NCBI GenBank assembly: GCA_028532985.1
Contig: JANCIK010000006.1
Location: 3,596,001-3,660,000, forward strand
Origin: Stropharia rugosoannulata
Taxonomy: Eukaryota; Basidiomycota; Agaricomycetes; Agaricales; Strophariaceae
DNA: 64,000 nucleotides
Reading direction: 5' to 3'
Of this stretch, positions 24,293 to 36,400 are shown in pieces. Position numbers and translations under genes: made by a program. Each line of letters begins with the position of its first letter. Positions within the stretch are counted from its first letter, which is position 1. The notes below the pieces were generated by a model that was not told where the DNA came from, did not search any database, and saw only the letters and a program-made list of their open reading frames with translations.

Positions 24293-27200
24293 TGGTTTGG
24301 TCGAGTACACAAGGAACCAACGTGAGTAGTACCGATTTGTCCTTTACACAGTCTGCTGACACAAACCCGGATGTCTGTGTCGTTCCTCTAAGGTACACGG
24401 GAAGTGTTGTGCCATGCTGCGTGGGATGCTATCCTGATTTGAAGCTACGTCACAGGAGTGGGGCCGTGCATCCCTCATTTCTATCGCAACATTCCCTGCT
24501 CGAGTACGTCTGCACCTTCGCGTCCACAGGCACCGGACAATGCTGAGTCAGCAGTTTCCAAGGTGCAGGCAGACGTCGTAGGGCCGCGGGATGCGTGACA
24601 AGGCACCAAATATGTTCGGGTTGGGCACAAGTGAGTAATTGCTGCAAATAATTTAATCTTGCAAAGGTACTGCACGACTGAACTGACTTGCTGACAGTAG
24701 GGCATCGCGTTTTTACGAGAATCCTTGATCCACCCAGTCCAACCTGAGATCCAGATGCTGATACGACGGTAGGATGGATAAACATCAATACTTACCTTGT
24801 TTAGGAAATTCTTAGGTACCACGCCATCGCGTTTGCGCACTGTCTGTAGTAAGGTGAGTCAATATCAATTCTCAGCAAGTCAAAGCGGAATTATTAATGC
24901 ACCTTGATCCAGTTCTCATCAAATACTACGAGATATCGAGATGGGCAAGTTTGCTCGTGCGCGGGCGGACTGCACGATGTCCCTGGTGATGTAAAATGCG
25001 TCAAAATGTGAGGGAAAATAGAAAAGGCAGTGTGTCGGTCAGTGTGGTCAGTGGGTCAGTGCATGATCAGTGTATCAAAACACACTGACTTACCGCCAAG
25101 CCACACTGACCTCACACTGACCTTTGCACAGCTTTTCTTACCGTAAAACATGCTTCGTCGGCACAGACACGGCTTGGACCACGGTGAGACACGGCATTGC
25201 CTTGCCGTTCATTACTGCTGGGCAGTGTTGATCAAAAACGCAACTACGGCTTCCATGCCGATTGCCATGTTGAGTCGGCAATACATCTGTGTGACGCAGG
25301 ACGAACGGGTTGTGTTAGAATACAGCCAGTAAATGTATATATGAGAAATACATTAGACTTACTATATTTCATATGTATTATAGATGTTTATAAAGCGGCA
25401 TACGGCTTTTATGTTCAAGCAAAAGTAATACATCATTGGTTTATTCAATCAATAATCAATGCCGAGTCTGTGTGTAGCAAACTGTATGCGTGCGGCATAC
25501 CAAGAATAGTGTACTAACTACATACTTTCGGCATAACCATAGATCGGAATCACAGACCTCACACTTATTGTCACTGGTCAGTGTGGGTCAGTGACCCACA
25601 CTGACCTGCACTGACCCTACACTGACCTACACGTACCTACACTGACCCCGCACTGACCTACACTGACCTGCACTGACCTACACTGACTTGTACCAACTTC
25701 ACACTGACCCACACTGACCTCACACTGACCTCACACTGACCTCCACTGACCCACACTGACCTCATCCTAGCCTTCACTGACCTCTACCAACCAACATAGA
25801 CCAACACTCGCTGTATTTGGACATGCACTAATTGATAATCATGCACACATGTACGGAAATTATACCGAATGTACAGTGTGGAGACATGTATATTTCGGTT
25901 CACGAGCGATGCTGTGGTGCGGCGATCATGCATCACAAGTACACGAGGGCCGTATTTCACAGGCCTTCACTTATGCTTTAATTTCTTGTATTACTCAGAC
26001 ACTTGCATTTTACTTATTGCATCTTGTAGCTTCGACGAAGGTATATAGTTCGTATTTCTTGACTTCGAGCACCTCAATTATTGACCATATAACTGAGGTA
26101 TATCCTTACTATAAATTTCTGTTACATTGTACTTATATTTCTTAAGCCTTGAACGCTTGAACATCTACATGTACATCATTTGAGTTACAACGATTTACAT
26201 GTTGTATAGCAATCTATTCTACATGTATTTTGACTCAACCAATATGTCTTAGCATACTCTAAATTATGCCGTACTATGTTGTCCTCGTACTGGCTGTATT
26301 ACCTGTACACTGACTTAAACACTTACCTTTGCACTGCCACACACTTACCTTTGCACCGCCACACACTGACCTACACTGACTAACACTGACCTTGCACTGA
26401 CCGACACTGACCTTACACTGCCCCACTGCTGCACACTTACCTCCACACTGCCTTTTTACTGTGCCCAAAATGTGAGTACTACTTTTATATTCTATTGTAT
26501 CTCGCACTCACGTACCTGAGCTAGTACGCGGTACCATGTACATGCCCCAGCCATCTCGGGGCCCTGCTGTACGTCCTGGTCGGTTCACGTAGTTGGGAGT
26601 TGCCGTGGACTGGCCAGGAACGACTGTGAACGACCTGGGGTGCTGACAGAACGTCTAATAGTGCGTTTAGAGATGACTGCGTGTTTCTCAAACTGACCGC
26701 GCTCCTCATGCAAAGCAACTTATGTCCAGCCACGGTTACAGGATTGGCGAGAGATATGTTAAGTTTAGGTTGGCTTACACTTACTTTACTTGCATAGACT
26801 TTCGTTCGCATGTCTCGCGCTCGCGTACCTGAGAAACCACCTCTCGATCCTGAATGTTTAAGGTCAGTAAAGATCCAATAGAGTGTTATTAATAACGTAC
26901 CTTGATCCAGCCTCTCGTTCACCCGAATGCAGTGTACATGTATCAGTTTGTTCTGGCCCTACAAGAGACTATGGTAAGTACAAATATTCATTTAAACATA
27001 TAAAACTCGCTGATCTTACCTGGTTTGAAGTCCCACGGCCATGTACCGTATGCCATACTAAGGTGATCGACGGGTACCCAGGAACGAACTGTGTCAGGAG
27101 ACGCGTCCTTGTATTGCAAGGACATGCAAATGATTGTCAGGTAAGTCTGTCACGGATAGTACGTGAGGCATACAGTAACATTCAGGTCTTGCCGTCCGCT

Positions 27201-28130
27201 CTGTGTGCGGTCTGGAACATAAGACTGTAAGCCCTTTACTACCCTTGACTTCAAGCCACATAACGCAGAGCATATCCCGTCTGTTCCGTGCCTTTCATGT
27301 GCAGGGATCGGGCATTGGCATTCTGGTACGTTACACAGCGGAACATACATATTAAATGATTGTATGCTAGTGCCCTGCTCTGTATTTGCGGTATGACCGG
27401 GTGTTAACCTTGCGGTTTCTCTTTGTACATACACATTTATGACCCTGCATCACCGGAGTGGGTGTGCGCGTTGCAGCCCCACATGGTGCCGCAGGGACAG
27501 AATACCCGCATCTGTACCTTGTGCTATGAACACGGGGACATGTACGTGTTTGTGCTCCGTACTCATCCTTCACCCCGGGGATCAGATGCGGATGGTGAAG
27601 GTACATCAAGTAAGTTCTTCAGTTATTTTTAATAAATTATCACTTACCTCGTTTGGGATGCAGTGCACGGCATCCCATCTGTGCGGTGTGCCATGCACCA
27701 AATGCAGGAGGCCAGGCTCGGATTCATGCTGAATTATCTCCCTGTTGCGGCAGCAGGATCGACGATATGGATAACATAGTAAGTCCTTAATCTATACTTG
27801 AGAGAATGTGTACTTACCTCTTATCTCTCAGTGACGTGCCGCCAACGCGCTGGGTGCTGCACCTGACCGAATTAGGATATGCAGTCTGTGAGTACTGTAA
27901 AGTCAGTCAATATCAGATCCCAGTATGCGAAACCTAACCAGTTTTCCACTGATTTCACGAAGTCTTGTTATGCGCGCGTTTGTTTGTGAGCGGGCAGGCT
28001 GCACGACGCGTCACAGATACAGTGAGTACTATTTTGTATTCAAATATAATCTCGGATTCACTAACGTGAGTTGGTGCGCAGTTCGAGCGGCGACGCCGCG
28101 TACATGATTGAGTGAGTGAGCCTCGGCGCT
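24180..28130 (+). other. Candidate intron-rich, cysteine-rich gene, copy B
   Basis: A series of open blocks on the plus strand is bounded by good splice signals, and many carry a CxxC pair: RVCRLCTTW (about 24210), PCCVGCYPDLK (about 24420), RPCTVCHTK (about 27045), PCLSCAGIG (about 27290), TRICTLCYEHGD (about 27510) and VCEYCK (about 27885). The best-supported join is 27429-27609, 27664-27778 and 27832 onward. It reads TRICTLCYEHGDMYVFVLRT, later RCAMHQMQEARLGFML, then PPTHWVLHLTELGYAV without a stop. I could not trace one frame through the whole region, and an inserted element lies within it. It may be a decayed zinc-binding protein gene. The same blocks occur in copy A (14300-16800) with more breaks. 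Family unknown. Confidence 0.3.
25012..26466. mobile_element. Non-autonomous MULE-like element, 1.45 kb
   Basis: Copy A shows the empty site (AAAATGTGA once, at about 15012-15020). In copy B this 9-mer flanks the insert on both sides (25003-25011 and 26467-26475), as expected for a MULE-type target duplication. The ends are imperfect inverted repeats: GGGAAAATAGAAAAGGCAGT on the left against GGGCACAGTAAAAAGGCAGT on the right. They resemble the ends of the full MULE at 33165-40084 (GGGCACAGGTAAAAGGCAGT). Inside are clusters of CACTGACC / GGTCAGTG repeats at 25033-25130, 25560-25790 and 26310-26460. No transposase is encoded, so mobility would depend on a related enzyme supplied in trans. The insertion is younger than the segmental duplication, or was lost cleanly from copy A. 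Confidence 0.85.
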
Positions 28131-29823
28131 CTGCTGTATGTGCAAACCAGTTTATGTCGCTAAAACGAGCGTGAATGGCGGGAAGCACGTCTCACCGTGC
28201 CTGGATAACGCTCTCCACATTTAGGTATATCTCATGCACTGCTCGTGCCTCTATACTACCCGAACCAGGGCTTACAAGCTCGTCTTATTTGTATTATGGG
28301 CTAGGGACGACTGGACTGGGAAGGAAGACAGAAAATAGATTCGGGAGTTGAAACTAGTATGCTCAGATGAACAAGGCCGCCGGTGAAAGTGAGGTGGCAG
28401 GCATAGTGTGGTGCGCAGCGTTTAGTGCAAGTGGTTTGCCTGGACCACGCACCGTTGCTAATGGGTCGCGCATTGGCATGATTGGGCATTGTACGATGGC
28501 TGCAGAGAAGAATCTTGCTGTCTCCACGGCCTCCTCGGCCCACGGCCATCACGGATCAACACACCACTGTCAACTCTGTTCCCCTGTCCGATCTCATCCC
28601 CTTGTCCTCTGTCAACCCGTCCCTTTCCCCGCACCATTGCCGCATGCCTCGTCGGTGTTCTCATCCACTTGCCCCATAGCGTGCCCACTCCTTCGCCTCC
28701 CGTCCCCTCCTGCATCTACGCACCTTCGTCCGTTTTTATTTCTTTATCCCTTGTTTCCTCGAGCCCTTCTGACTTTTCCGTCGTCCCCTCGGTCCGAGGT
28801 ACAGCCCCCAATCTGTGCCGCTGGAACATACAACACATACTGCTGCGCAACATGCATACGGCCAATGTGGTGGCGGGTAGCTGCTGGAGGGGCGAGTGAG
28901 GTCCGGGGGTGAGGCCGGGGCTGATATGCGATGCAAGAGTGAGAGCGCAATGCGGCGCGGGTTGCAATTGAGGCACGCGTACGGGGCGCGTAGAGGTGGC
29001 GCAGTGATTGTGTGGGGCCAAGGCCAAGTAGAGGGGTGCCGGTGAGAGGGCGCGTGATACGGAACAGATATGCCTGACCTACAAGAGGGTCGAGCTGAAA
29101 CGGAGCGCGCCCACGCCTGTGCGGCTGGTGGAGGTCGTGGACGGGTACGGCTGCGGAGGAAAGGCAGGTGGGTGTATGTATGCGCAGTCCCGGGAGATGT
29201 TGGTCCAAGAGGCGGGTTAGGCGGGGGCGGGGCTGGTTGCAATTCGCTCTCGCATTCTCGGGTAGACCTGTAGCTGGTTTGTGGGTGCAATCTGTGTTTT
29301 GCCAGATATGGGGTTTCCGTGTGCTGGAAGGACAGGCTTGTTAGGGCAGTGGGCACAAGGCGGTGGCGGTGTCGAATAAAGGACTGTACTGTACTGCACT
29401 GCACTGCATGCTGTACACCACGCCCCGTCCCGGCTCGCAGCGTAAGCCTTCCTCACTTTCAACCTGCGCTGCATCGCATCTCAGCCCCGGACCTGCCATG
29501 CTACACCACCCAACGCCGCACTGGCTATATCTGTATGCATACCGGGAAGCGGTAAACGTCATATATTCCAGTGGCTTGGATTGGGGGAATATACCTCGGA
29601 CCGAGGGGTTCGGAGAAAACAAGGGATAAAGACATAAATGGACAAGGAGCTTAGTCTCTTGATTATGGTGCACCGAGCTCTAATTGTACTCACCAAGCCT
29701 TACAGAACAAAGTCAGTTTGATATTACAAAATTTATCCATTTTGCGTCGTTTGCCGTTCAGAACCTTCCCACAAGTCCAAATGTTTCTTTCCGCCTCACT
29801 CAACTGACCCTATGGCCTGAGTA

Positions 29824-31989
29824 GACGGCATTACATCGAAGCTGAGTGAGAATACGAAGAATTAAATCTCAATAAGATGGACAACTAAGTGGGGGTTTAC
29901 AAGTAACTGAGCCATAAGGTGTCCTGTCCTGTATAAACTGAAGAGTATATAAATAAATAACAACTATGAACACATTGATATGAGGGAAAATCAAAATCCA
30001 GTCAATCCTAATTACTGCTGGTGAAAGTACATTCCAAAGTGCAACAAAGGGAATGACAAAGAGGGTGATATGTGATGCAAAACACAACAGATTTAGAGGA
30101 ATGAAAACTGTAAAAGTGACATTGAAGAACTCTATGACTGGGATAGTGGCGAGTGGTCCCAGGGCTGTTGTAATTATTGCACAGGCTCGCAATATAACCA
30201 TGTAAGGCTGTGGGATTGGAAATGGAGAGACCAGGAAGGAGCCAGATGAACAGTGGCGAAAATGACAGCAATGAATACTGTCGAGAGAGACATGAGATGA
30301 TTGTAATTCCTGTCTGTTTGCTGCCTCACTCTGGGCCCCAAGCTAATGCGACTTACACTAGGATGTATTTTTATTAAACCATCATTTGTGCTGATAATTA
30401 AATGCTTACCATAGTCGTCCCGGGGAGGATTAAATTGTCCTTATAATGTGTTTCCTGACAGCGCACATACTGAGATAATAGCGCAATATGCTGGATGAGC
30501 GTGTTGTTCACAGTGCGTGCCATGTACAGATGAGGGGGTGGTGGTGTCTGAGAGTATGGATATTGATTGAGCGAATGGAGAACCAGGCAGGTACTTATAT
30601 TATGTCTGCCTGTGAATGTCAGGTATTATTATTGGTTCTCTAATTGTACACACCTGGAATTGGCACAACAACGAACTTGACGTGTGTTTCTTTTATTTGA
30701 ACACATTATCTATGCTTCGTCGCCCAAATAAAATTCCGCAACCTCATGAGTTGTCGTCTGACATACGCGAGCAGAAACTTATTTGTTCTTTTGCCATGGT
30801 AGAGCGTGCTGAGTACGATGGAGCTTGGGGGCGTGAGAATCTATTTGTTTTACCACGCTCGAGTAATTGTTTTGAAGCGTTGCTATATCTCACAACAGAA
30901 CAATGTCGTGTCTTGTAATTTACCCAAACTACACATGGGTATGCAACTTTTGTATTCTACGTAGAAAGACCCAGTCGGGACAATACATACAGAAGCAGTA
31001 CTCCCATGGATTTGGTACTTCGATTTACCACAGAAGTCGCAATGTGGGTTGCATTTAGGGGACAATAGAGAATGAGAAATGGACAAATATATAGCAGTGA
31101 TGAGAGTGGAACAGAGCAGCATTGTGTAGTAGGTCTTGACGGGTTGGCGGAAATGGGGCGGGTGTGACACGTGTTTGAGGGGTGTGCCAGTGGTCGCACG
31201 GACTGGGAGGATTCACTGTGTAAAGCGCAACCGTTTAGTGAATGGGAGCAGCCTGCGTACCAACAGGACAAGAATACGAATGTGACATCGAGGGACAACA
31301 ACAATGAGGATGCCTTGCATATATCAGAAGCCTATCAGTATCGATTAGGACCCCAGTAAAGCTACCAAGATCCCAGTGTTGTCACGACAATTACACAGAT
31401 TGTAGTTCAAATCATCGGTTCCAAAGCGAGACACCACGCAAATCCCGCTATTAATATAATCAAGTACAACACAAGTACAAAAATACTGTATACAATCATG
31501 TATATATTCTGTTACGACTCGGTCAATTAGTATGCTATCCAACGCTTTTTCTTATCTTATCTCCCCTCCCTTTAATTACATAATCCCATCTTGTCATGAA
31601 CCTCTTCGTACTCCATCGTCCTCGGAATATTCTGATTCGCTACTTGCAATTTCAGGCTGATGCTCCGCATGACAATACAAGTCCATCTTTCTTTCAATGT
31701 GATGCGGGAAGACACCTGGGAGCAAAAGAAATGCGCGAACAAAAAGTGAACCAAAATAACAACTTGGCGAACAACAGCAGCAAAGGCATGTGCAGAACAT
31801 TGGAAGAACTAGGTGCGGCACAAGTCACCGTTGTCTGAGCTTTGGCAGTCTGTTGCCTGCAGAACGTTGACAAAGATTGGTATAAATTTATGCCACGAGA
31901 GGTCAACGTCAACCGCACGCGTCATGAGCAGGTATGGACAAAAAGGGAAATTCGCGCGGTATTACTATTTTTTCACACGGGGAAAGGAC
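29824..31989. other. Region without a supported gene
   Basis: Copy B ends at about 29823. Several short hydrophobic open frames lie on the minus strand (29869-30201, 30957-31304, 31594-31918), and one short plus frame (30616-30918) is open but unrecognised. The minus frame ending at 31594 finishes in an acidic Ser/Glu tail (SSESEYSEDDG) and could be a real exon. Bases 31398-31471 resemble 42819-42892, just downstream of the secreted-protein gene at 42926, so this may be the relic of a related gene. No complete gene model could be built. Confidence 0.4.
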
Positions 31990-32606
31990 GGTTTAAAAGA
32001 ACGATTCCTATAAATAGGACTCGGGACTCGTAACAAGACCCTTGACTCAGGTCGAGAGACTCTGACTCGCGTCGAGATGCTCTACAGTCAACAGACCCTT
32101 GTCCCTTGCTTGACTCCCTATGACTCTCCACTGACTCATAACCACTGTTATGAGTTACTTTATATCTCAATGACTACTATACATGAAGGTGGACACTCGG
32201 AGGCCTCTGCTCTGACGAGGTACCTGACTCGACGTAGATTACAATTATGACTCATACCTATAGTATATAAACCCTAGTACAAGCTGGTAGTTCGGTAGTT
32301 AGTTCTCGTTAATCCTGCATTACTAGATCTTAATACAACTGAGCTTGTATTGGACCAATAGTGTGCAAAGGACGATCACGTTTATAGTCAAGACTAGTAG
32401 CAAACGACTCTGCAACAGCCACTTTTGCTGGTAGAACTTGCTGCATCATAGTCTTCACTTCGTGAACGTAACAGAGGAACTAACTGCCTCTGTCTCTACT
32501 ATCTTCGCATAAGTAGAACCCCGCCTCCCCTCTACGAAGGAACCCCCCCTCCCCTCTACGAAAGAACCCCCTCTCCCCTCTACGAAAGACGGACCGACTC
32601 AGATCT
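31990..32606 (+). other. Probable LTR or leader of the gag element
   Basis: Upstream of the gag start are repeated GACTC words (about 32020-32140), a TATATAAACC box at about 32264-32273 and then an untranslated leader. That is the usual layout of a fungal gypsy LTR and leader. I could not find a matching 3' LTR or firm LTR borders, so the call rests on position and promoter-like content only. Confidence 0.35.
32518..32590. repeat. 24-base minisatellite, three units
   Basis: Three tandem units follow the pattern AACCCC-C-TCCCCTCTACGAA-G, just upstream of the gag start codon. They differ at one to three positions. The array is part of the retroelement leader. The minus-strand frame across it (FRRGEGGFLRRGE) is a by-product of the repeat. 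Confidence 0.8.
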
Positions 32607-33164
32607 ATGACCCCGACCTTCTCTAGTCCTACGACCTCAGAAGACGAACGATCCCCGACCGAAGACATGGAATCAAGAATGACCGAGGAAATCCCGACAA
32701 CCATGACTCAAGAAATAACGAAGGGAGAAAAACTCCCTATCAGAGCCCCCTCCTACTATAACGGAAAGCAGTCATCGTACAAGTCCTTTTTAAATAAAGT
32801 GATGCTGTATATGGACGCCAACCCGAAGAAGTTCACCACAGGAGAATCTAAAGTGGTGTTTATCTTAGCCCATCTAAGATACGACCAAGCGAGAAATTGG
32901 AGAGACGCCCTGATATCTAGACTAAGAAAGGAAGCAGGACCAGGCAACCCACTGGTCTACCCAGACCTCGATAAATTTATGATATCTCTCAATGATAACT
33001 TCTCCCCGGTACACAATCAGAAGATTGCGCTCCAAAAAGTCTCGTTAATGAGAAAGGACCCCTCAAAAACAATGCACCAGCATGTGGCCGAATTCGACTT
33101 GCTTGTTAATCAAGCAGAACTAAGCGACTCCGATGCAAAAAGTGTGATGCAGATGTTTGAAAAC
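32607..33164 (+). pseudogene. Ty3/gypsy-like gag, 5' part, split by a MULE
   Basis: This encodes the N-terminal part of a retrotransposon Gag, the protein that forms the virus-like particle around element RNA. After an acidic N-terminal stretch come features typical of fungal gypsy Gag: RAPSYYNGKQSSYKSFLNKV, VFILAHLRYDQARNW and a helical block ending in ISLNDNFSPVHNQKIALQKV and HQHVAEFDLLVNQAELSD. The frame is open to MQMFEN, where the 6.9 kb MULE is inserted at codon precision. The same frame resumes beyond it at 40085 (FENSIPRDIKRICLHQG). Before insertion the gene continued to a zinc knuckle at about 40718. No protease, reverse transcriptase or integrase follows within the window. Confidence 0.8.
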
Positions 33165-33353
33165 GGGCACAGGTAAAAGGCAGTGAGCCGGCAGTGAGGG
33201 GCAGTGAGTCCGTGACACGGCAGTGAGGATCCGTGAGAGTCAGTGAGTGGGCAGTGGTGGTCAGTGAGCCGGCAGTGAGAGTCAGTGAGCCGGCAGTGAG
33301 AGTCAGTGAGCCGGCAGTGAGGGTCAGTGAGGGTCAGTGAGGGTCCGTGAGAG
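33165..33353. repeat. MULE left TIR and CAGTGAG array
   Basis: The terminal repeat is followed by about a dozen GGCAGTGAG / GTCAGTGAG words in near-tandem order. Repeated subterminal motifs like this are commonly binding sites for the element's own transposase; here that is inferred from position and repetition. Confidence 0.8.
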
Positions 33354-33443
33354 ATAGTTTCTAGTATCTATGAGGCTAACGGATACTTCAAAAAAATGGT
33401 CATTGACATTGGTATTAACTTGAGTACAAATATTAAATGTACA

Positions 33444-36400
33444 TCATCGGGAACCACGACGTTTCTTGCCTCGAGCATGACCACGGCCGCGCCCACGAAG
33501 ACGAGGCTTCGGCTTTGGTTGACCCTCCTTTGTGTTGGGCATTGGGGGGTTCTCAATATACTGTGGTCCTCTCTGAAAATGAATAAGAAAGAGTTCAAAA
33601 TCATACAAGACACGCACCATGTCGTCATCTCCGTCTTCTACGCTGTCTCCGTGATTCCAGTGCTCTGGAAGACCACTGTAAGGCCACCAGTACTGGTGGT
33701 CGCCTGCATCGAGTCCCCACTGAGCGTTACCTGCTGTTCCAGCTCGTTTAGAGACTTCGAACATTTCTTCTTCTAGTCGAGCAAGGCTTTCTTTATCGAC
33801 ATCCACATCTATAAGAACCAAGGGATCACTGCTCAGTAAAAGGTCCCACGCCAATTCCAGTAAGTCATCGTCACTTCTATGCTTGTACTTCTCGCTTGAT
33901 CGGAGAACCTCCGCCAAGTATACCGTGTTTGCGTGTGCAATTGGATATTTGCCTAGCCACAAGGTACGGTACTCCGGTATACTATCAGTGACATGTACAT
34001 CAAACCAGTTTGCAATTTGTGCACGTTCAGTGATAGAAAGTGATCCCACATATGGGATTATGGTGTCGTCTGGTTTGTTGACAAGTTTGAGCCACCTCTT
34101 TGCGGGTATATTATCCATCGAAGTATCGTCGTCTGTCATGATACGCCTCAGCACGTCTTTCCAGCGAGATAAGGCCTTATGAATATGGTCGGTATACGGT
34201 ATCGACGATGGATCAGCAAGAATGTCTTCAGATGTTTCCACTTCATGTGCATGCTGCCATTGACCTAACTATTAGAAAGAATCTTAGCACCTGTGCTGAC
34301 TTTGAAGGTCAATTGCTACTTACTCTGATAGCACGTCTGCCTTCCACATCGTTCCATAGGGAGTCGACCAAATCAGGGAGCTGTACAATGCTGGTTTGAT
34401 CTGGGGAGATACTTTGGTCATGAAATCTGTTTCCTCGCCACCATTTAACGATCCATCCATCTTCATTTCTCATAATGAGACGAACTGGATACCAATAGTC
34501 CCCATGCCGGGCAAGCGCCCCACGGCCAGCCCTAGTAAGTATTAAAAATGCTAGACTCATAGTTATAAATACAAATTTCGAAATACACTTACCATAAACG
34601 CTCTGCCAAGGGATGGTTTGCCATAGTGCGAACAATCATGTCTCTGAGCACAGCCATTATTAGAAGGGCTATTAAAATAAAGAGAGTGACTTACTGTGCT
34701 TCTGTGGAGCGCTTTGCGGGAAAGTAGTGTGTTAAGTCACAGTTATCACAACGGAAGCCTTCTTCACTCAAAAGACGACCTGCGTGTCCTTCTCTTTGGC
34801 AAGCTATATGGGACCATTGTTTGCACTCGTCACATTGAATTGCTTCACCGTGAATGCTAGCTTCGTAGGCAATATTTCCATTTCCTGTTATGCCACAGCG
34901 GCAATCAATGTCAAAGTTGGAGTCAGGGAGTGACGATGTATCCGTGGCAAAGTTGTTATTTGTGTTCTGAGATTGTGTAAGATGCGTTGAGGATTCCTGG
35001 TCTGCCTTGTTGACATGCGTATCTTCTGGAATAATTATGAGTCTTGTGCATTCAGTAATGATTGTTTCTTACTTACCTTCAGACTCGGACTCGGACTCGA
35101 CAGGCAGTGGTGGCATGCACTGTTTTGGCGCCTTGTGGGATATATACTCTGTCATTTTTACTTTATCGGGATTAAGTAGCCAAAAGCGGTCCTTTGGGGC
35201 CATTTGGACAAGTCCAGGCATTGTGTATGATACTGTAGGGAGTGTAGAAAGTGTAGTAGACATTTTAAGCTTGAACTTTCGATGCAAAGCTCCAATTCGA
35301 CGTGTGTAAAAAAGATTCTGCGCCTTCAAACCACCTTGCATGGCGTAGAACACTTCGTGCACGGCATAACCAATGGGGATTTGTAGCGTCGCTCCAGACA
35401 AGTCTTCAAATGAATGTCCTTTGTATAGCATGTCATCATAGATGTAGACCTTCTTTCGATCATGAGAGAAGTATTGCGAGATAAAATGCTGTCCAGATAG
35501 TGATACCAGCCCGTACCCCATAAGCAGGTATACCAGTCCGTTGTTCTTTGCAGATTTCTTGGTATCGGGATAAAGCTTGTCTGGGAAGATCCAGGAGAGA
35601 AGAGGTGTGTCAAGATCGCCGTCTATGAGTGACTCGTGTGTAATCTCGGCCGTAAAGAGGATAGGTAATGATGCCACAATATTCCGGTTGTCAGTGCGTG
35701 TACCTTCACAGAACATGTTTCCGTCTTTACACCGCCAGCAGCAGAGTCCGGAAATTTGGCGATTGTTAAGAGATATGAGGTCGTCAAAGTAGTCCAAAAA
35801 ATTGCCATTAAATGTGCTATGGTCTTTTGCTGAAAGTTGTAAGATGCGTCGTCGAGCAGGTGGATTTGTTATCTGAACATGAGTGCCATCTGTAAGATCT
35901 GCCCCTGTACATCTATGGATTTCAACCAAAAGGATTTCAAAGACAGCCAAAGGCTGGTTGTCAGCCGTGTGTTCCTGTGCAACGAGATCTGTGAACCAGG
36001 CCTGTGGAATGTTTAATGACATGGTTAACATGCAAATAGTGCTACAAACACGCACATAGAATGGACCGAACGCATCCAATTCGGTGATTATACCGTTTTC
36101 TAGTAGACGTTGGCGAATTGTGTTACGTTCTGTTTGCAATAAGGTTGGAGTCTGTACATCCCTTTCGCTTGAGAGCTCGAGCGCGCGGCGTGCGAAGATG
36201 TGCTCGATGATATGTCGCACTAGAGAGTTGGCAGAAAGAACTTCAAACAATGGCTGCAGCTCATCCAGCATGTTGAATAATGATATGTATATCATGTGAA
36301 GAGAAGAGTCAAGCCAACATGAGTTTGACGACCATTGATAGCTTTGAAAGCCAAGATTTAAGCTCTTGTTAGTAGTATGCTGAGTGCCATAGTCCAGTTT

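Larger units (their letters stand above)
21052..29823. repeat. Segmental duplication copy B
   Basis: This is the second, direct copy of the segment that flanks the palindrome: 21052-22883 matches 1-1821 and 24293-29823 matches 14298-18444. Between them copy B has about 1.4 kb (22884-24292) that copy A lacks, apart from a block of about 19 bases at 23227-23245. Copy B therefore shows a version of the locus without the Plavaka palindrome. It also contains the non-autonomous MULE at 25012-26466. Similarity looks well above 90 percent by eye, so the duplication is fairly recent. Confidence 0.9.

Noticed and set aside
29869..30201. Hydrophobic minus frame considered as a multi-pass membrane protein gene
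   Set aside because: It has no complete start-to-stop model, no recognisable family and only two or three possible membrane segments.
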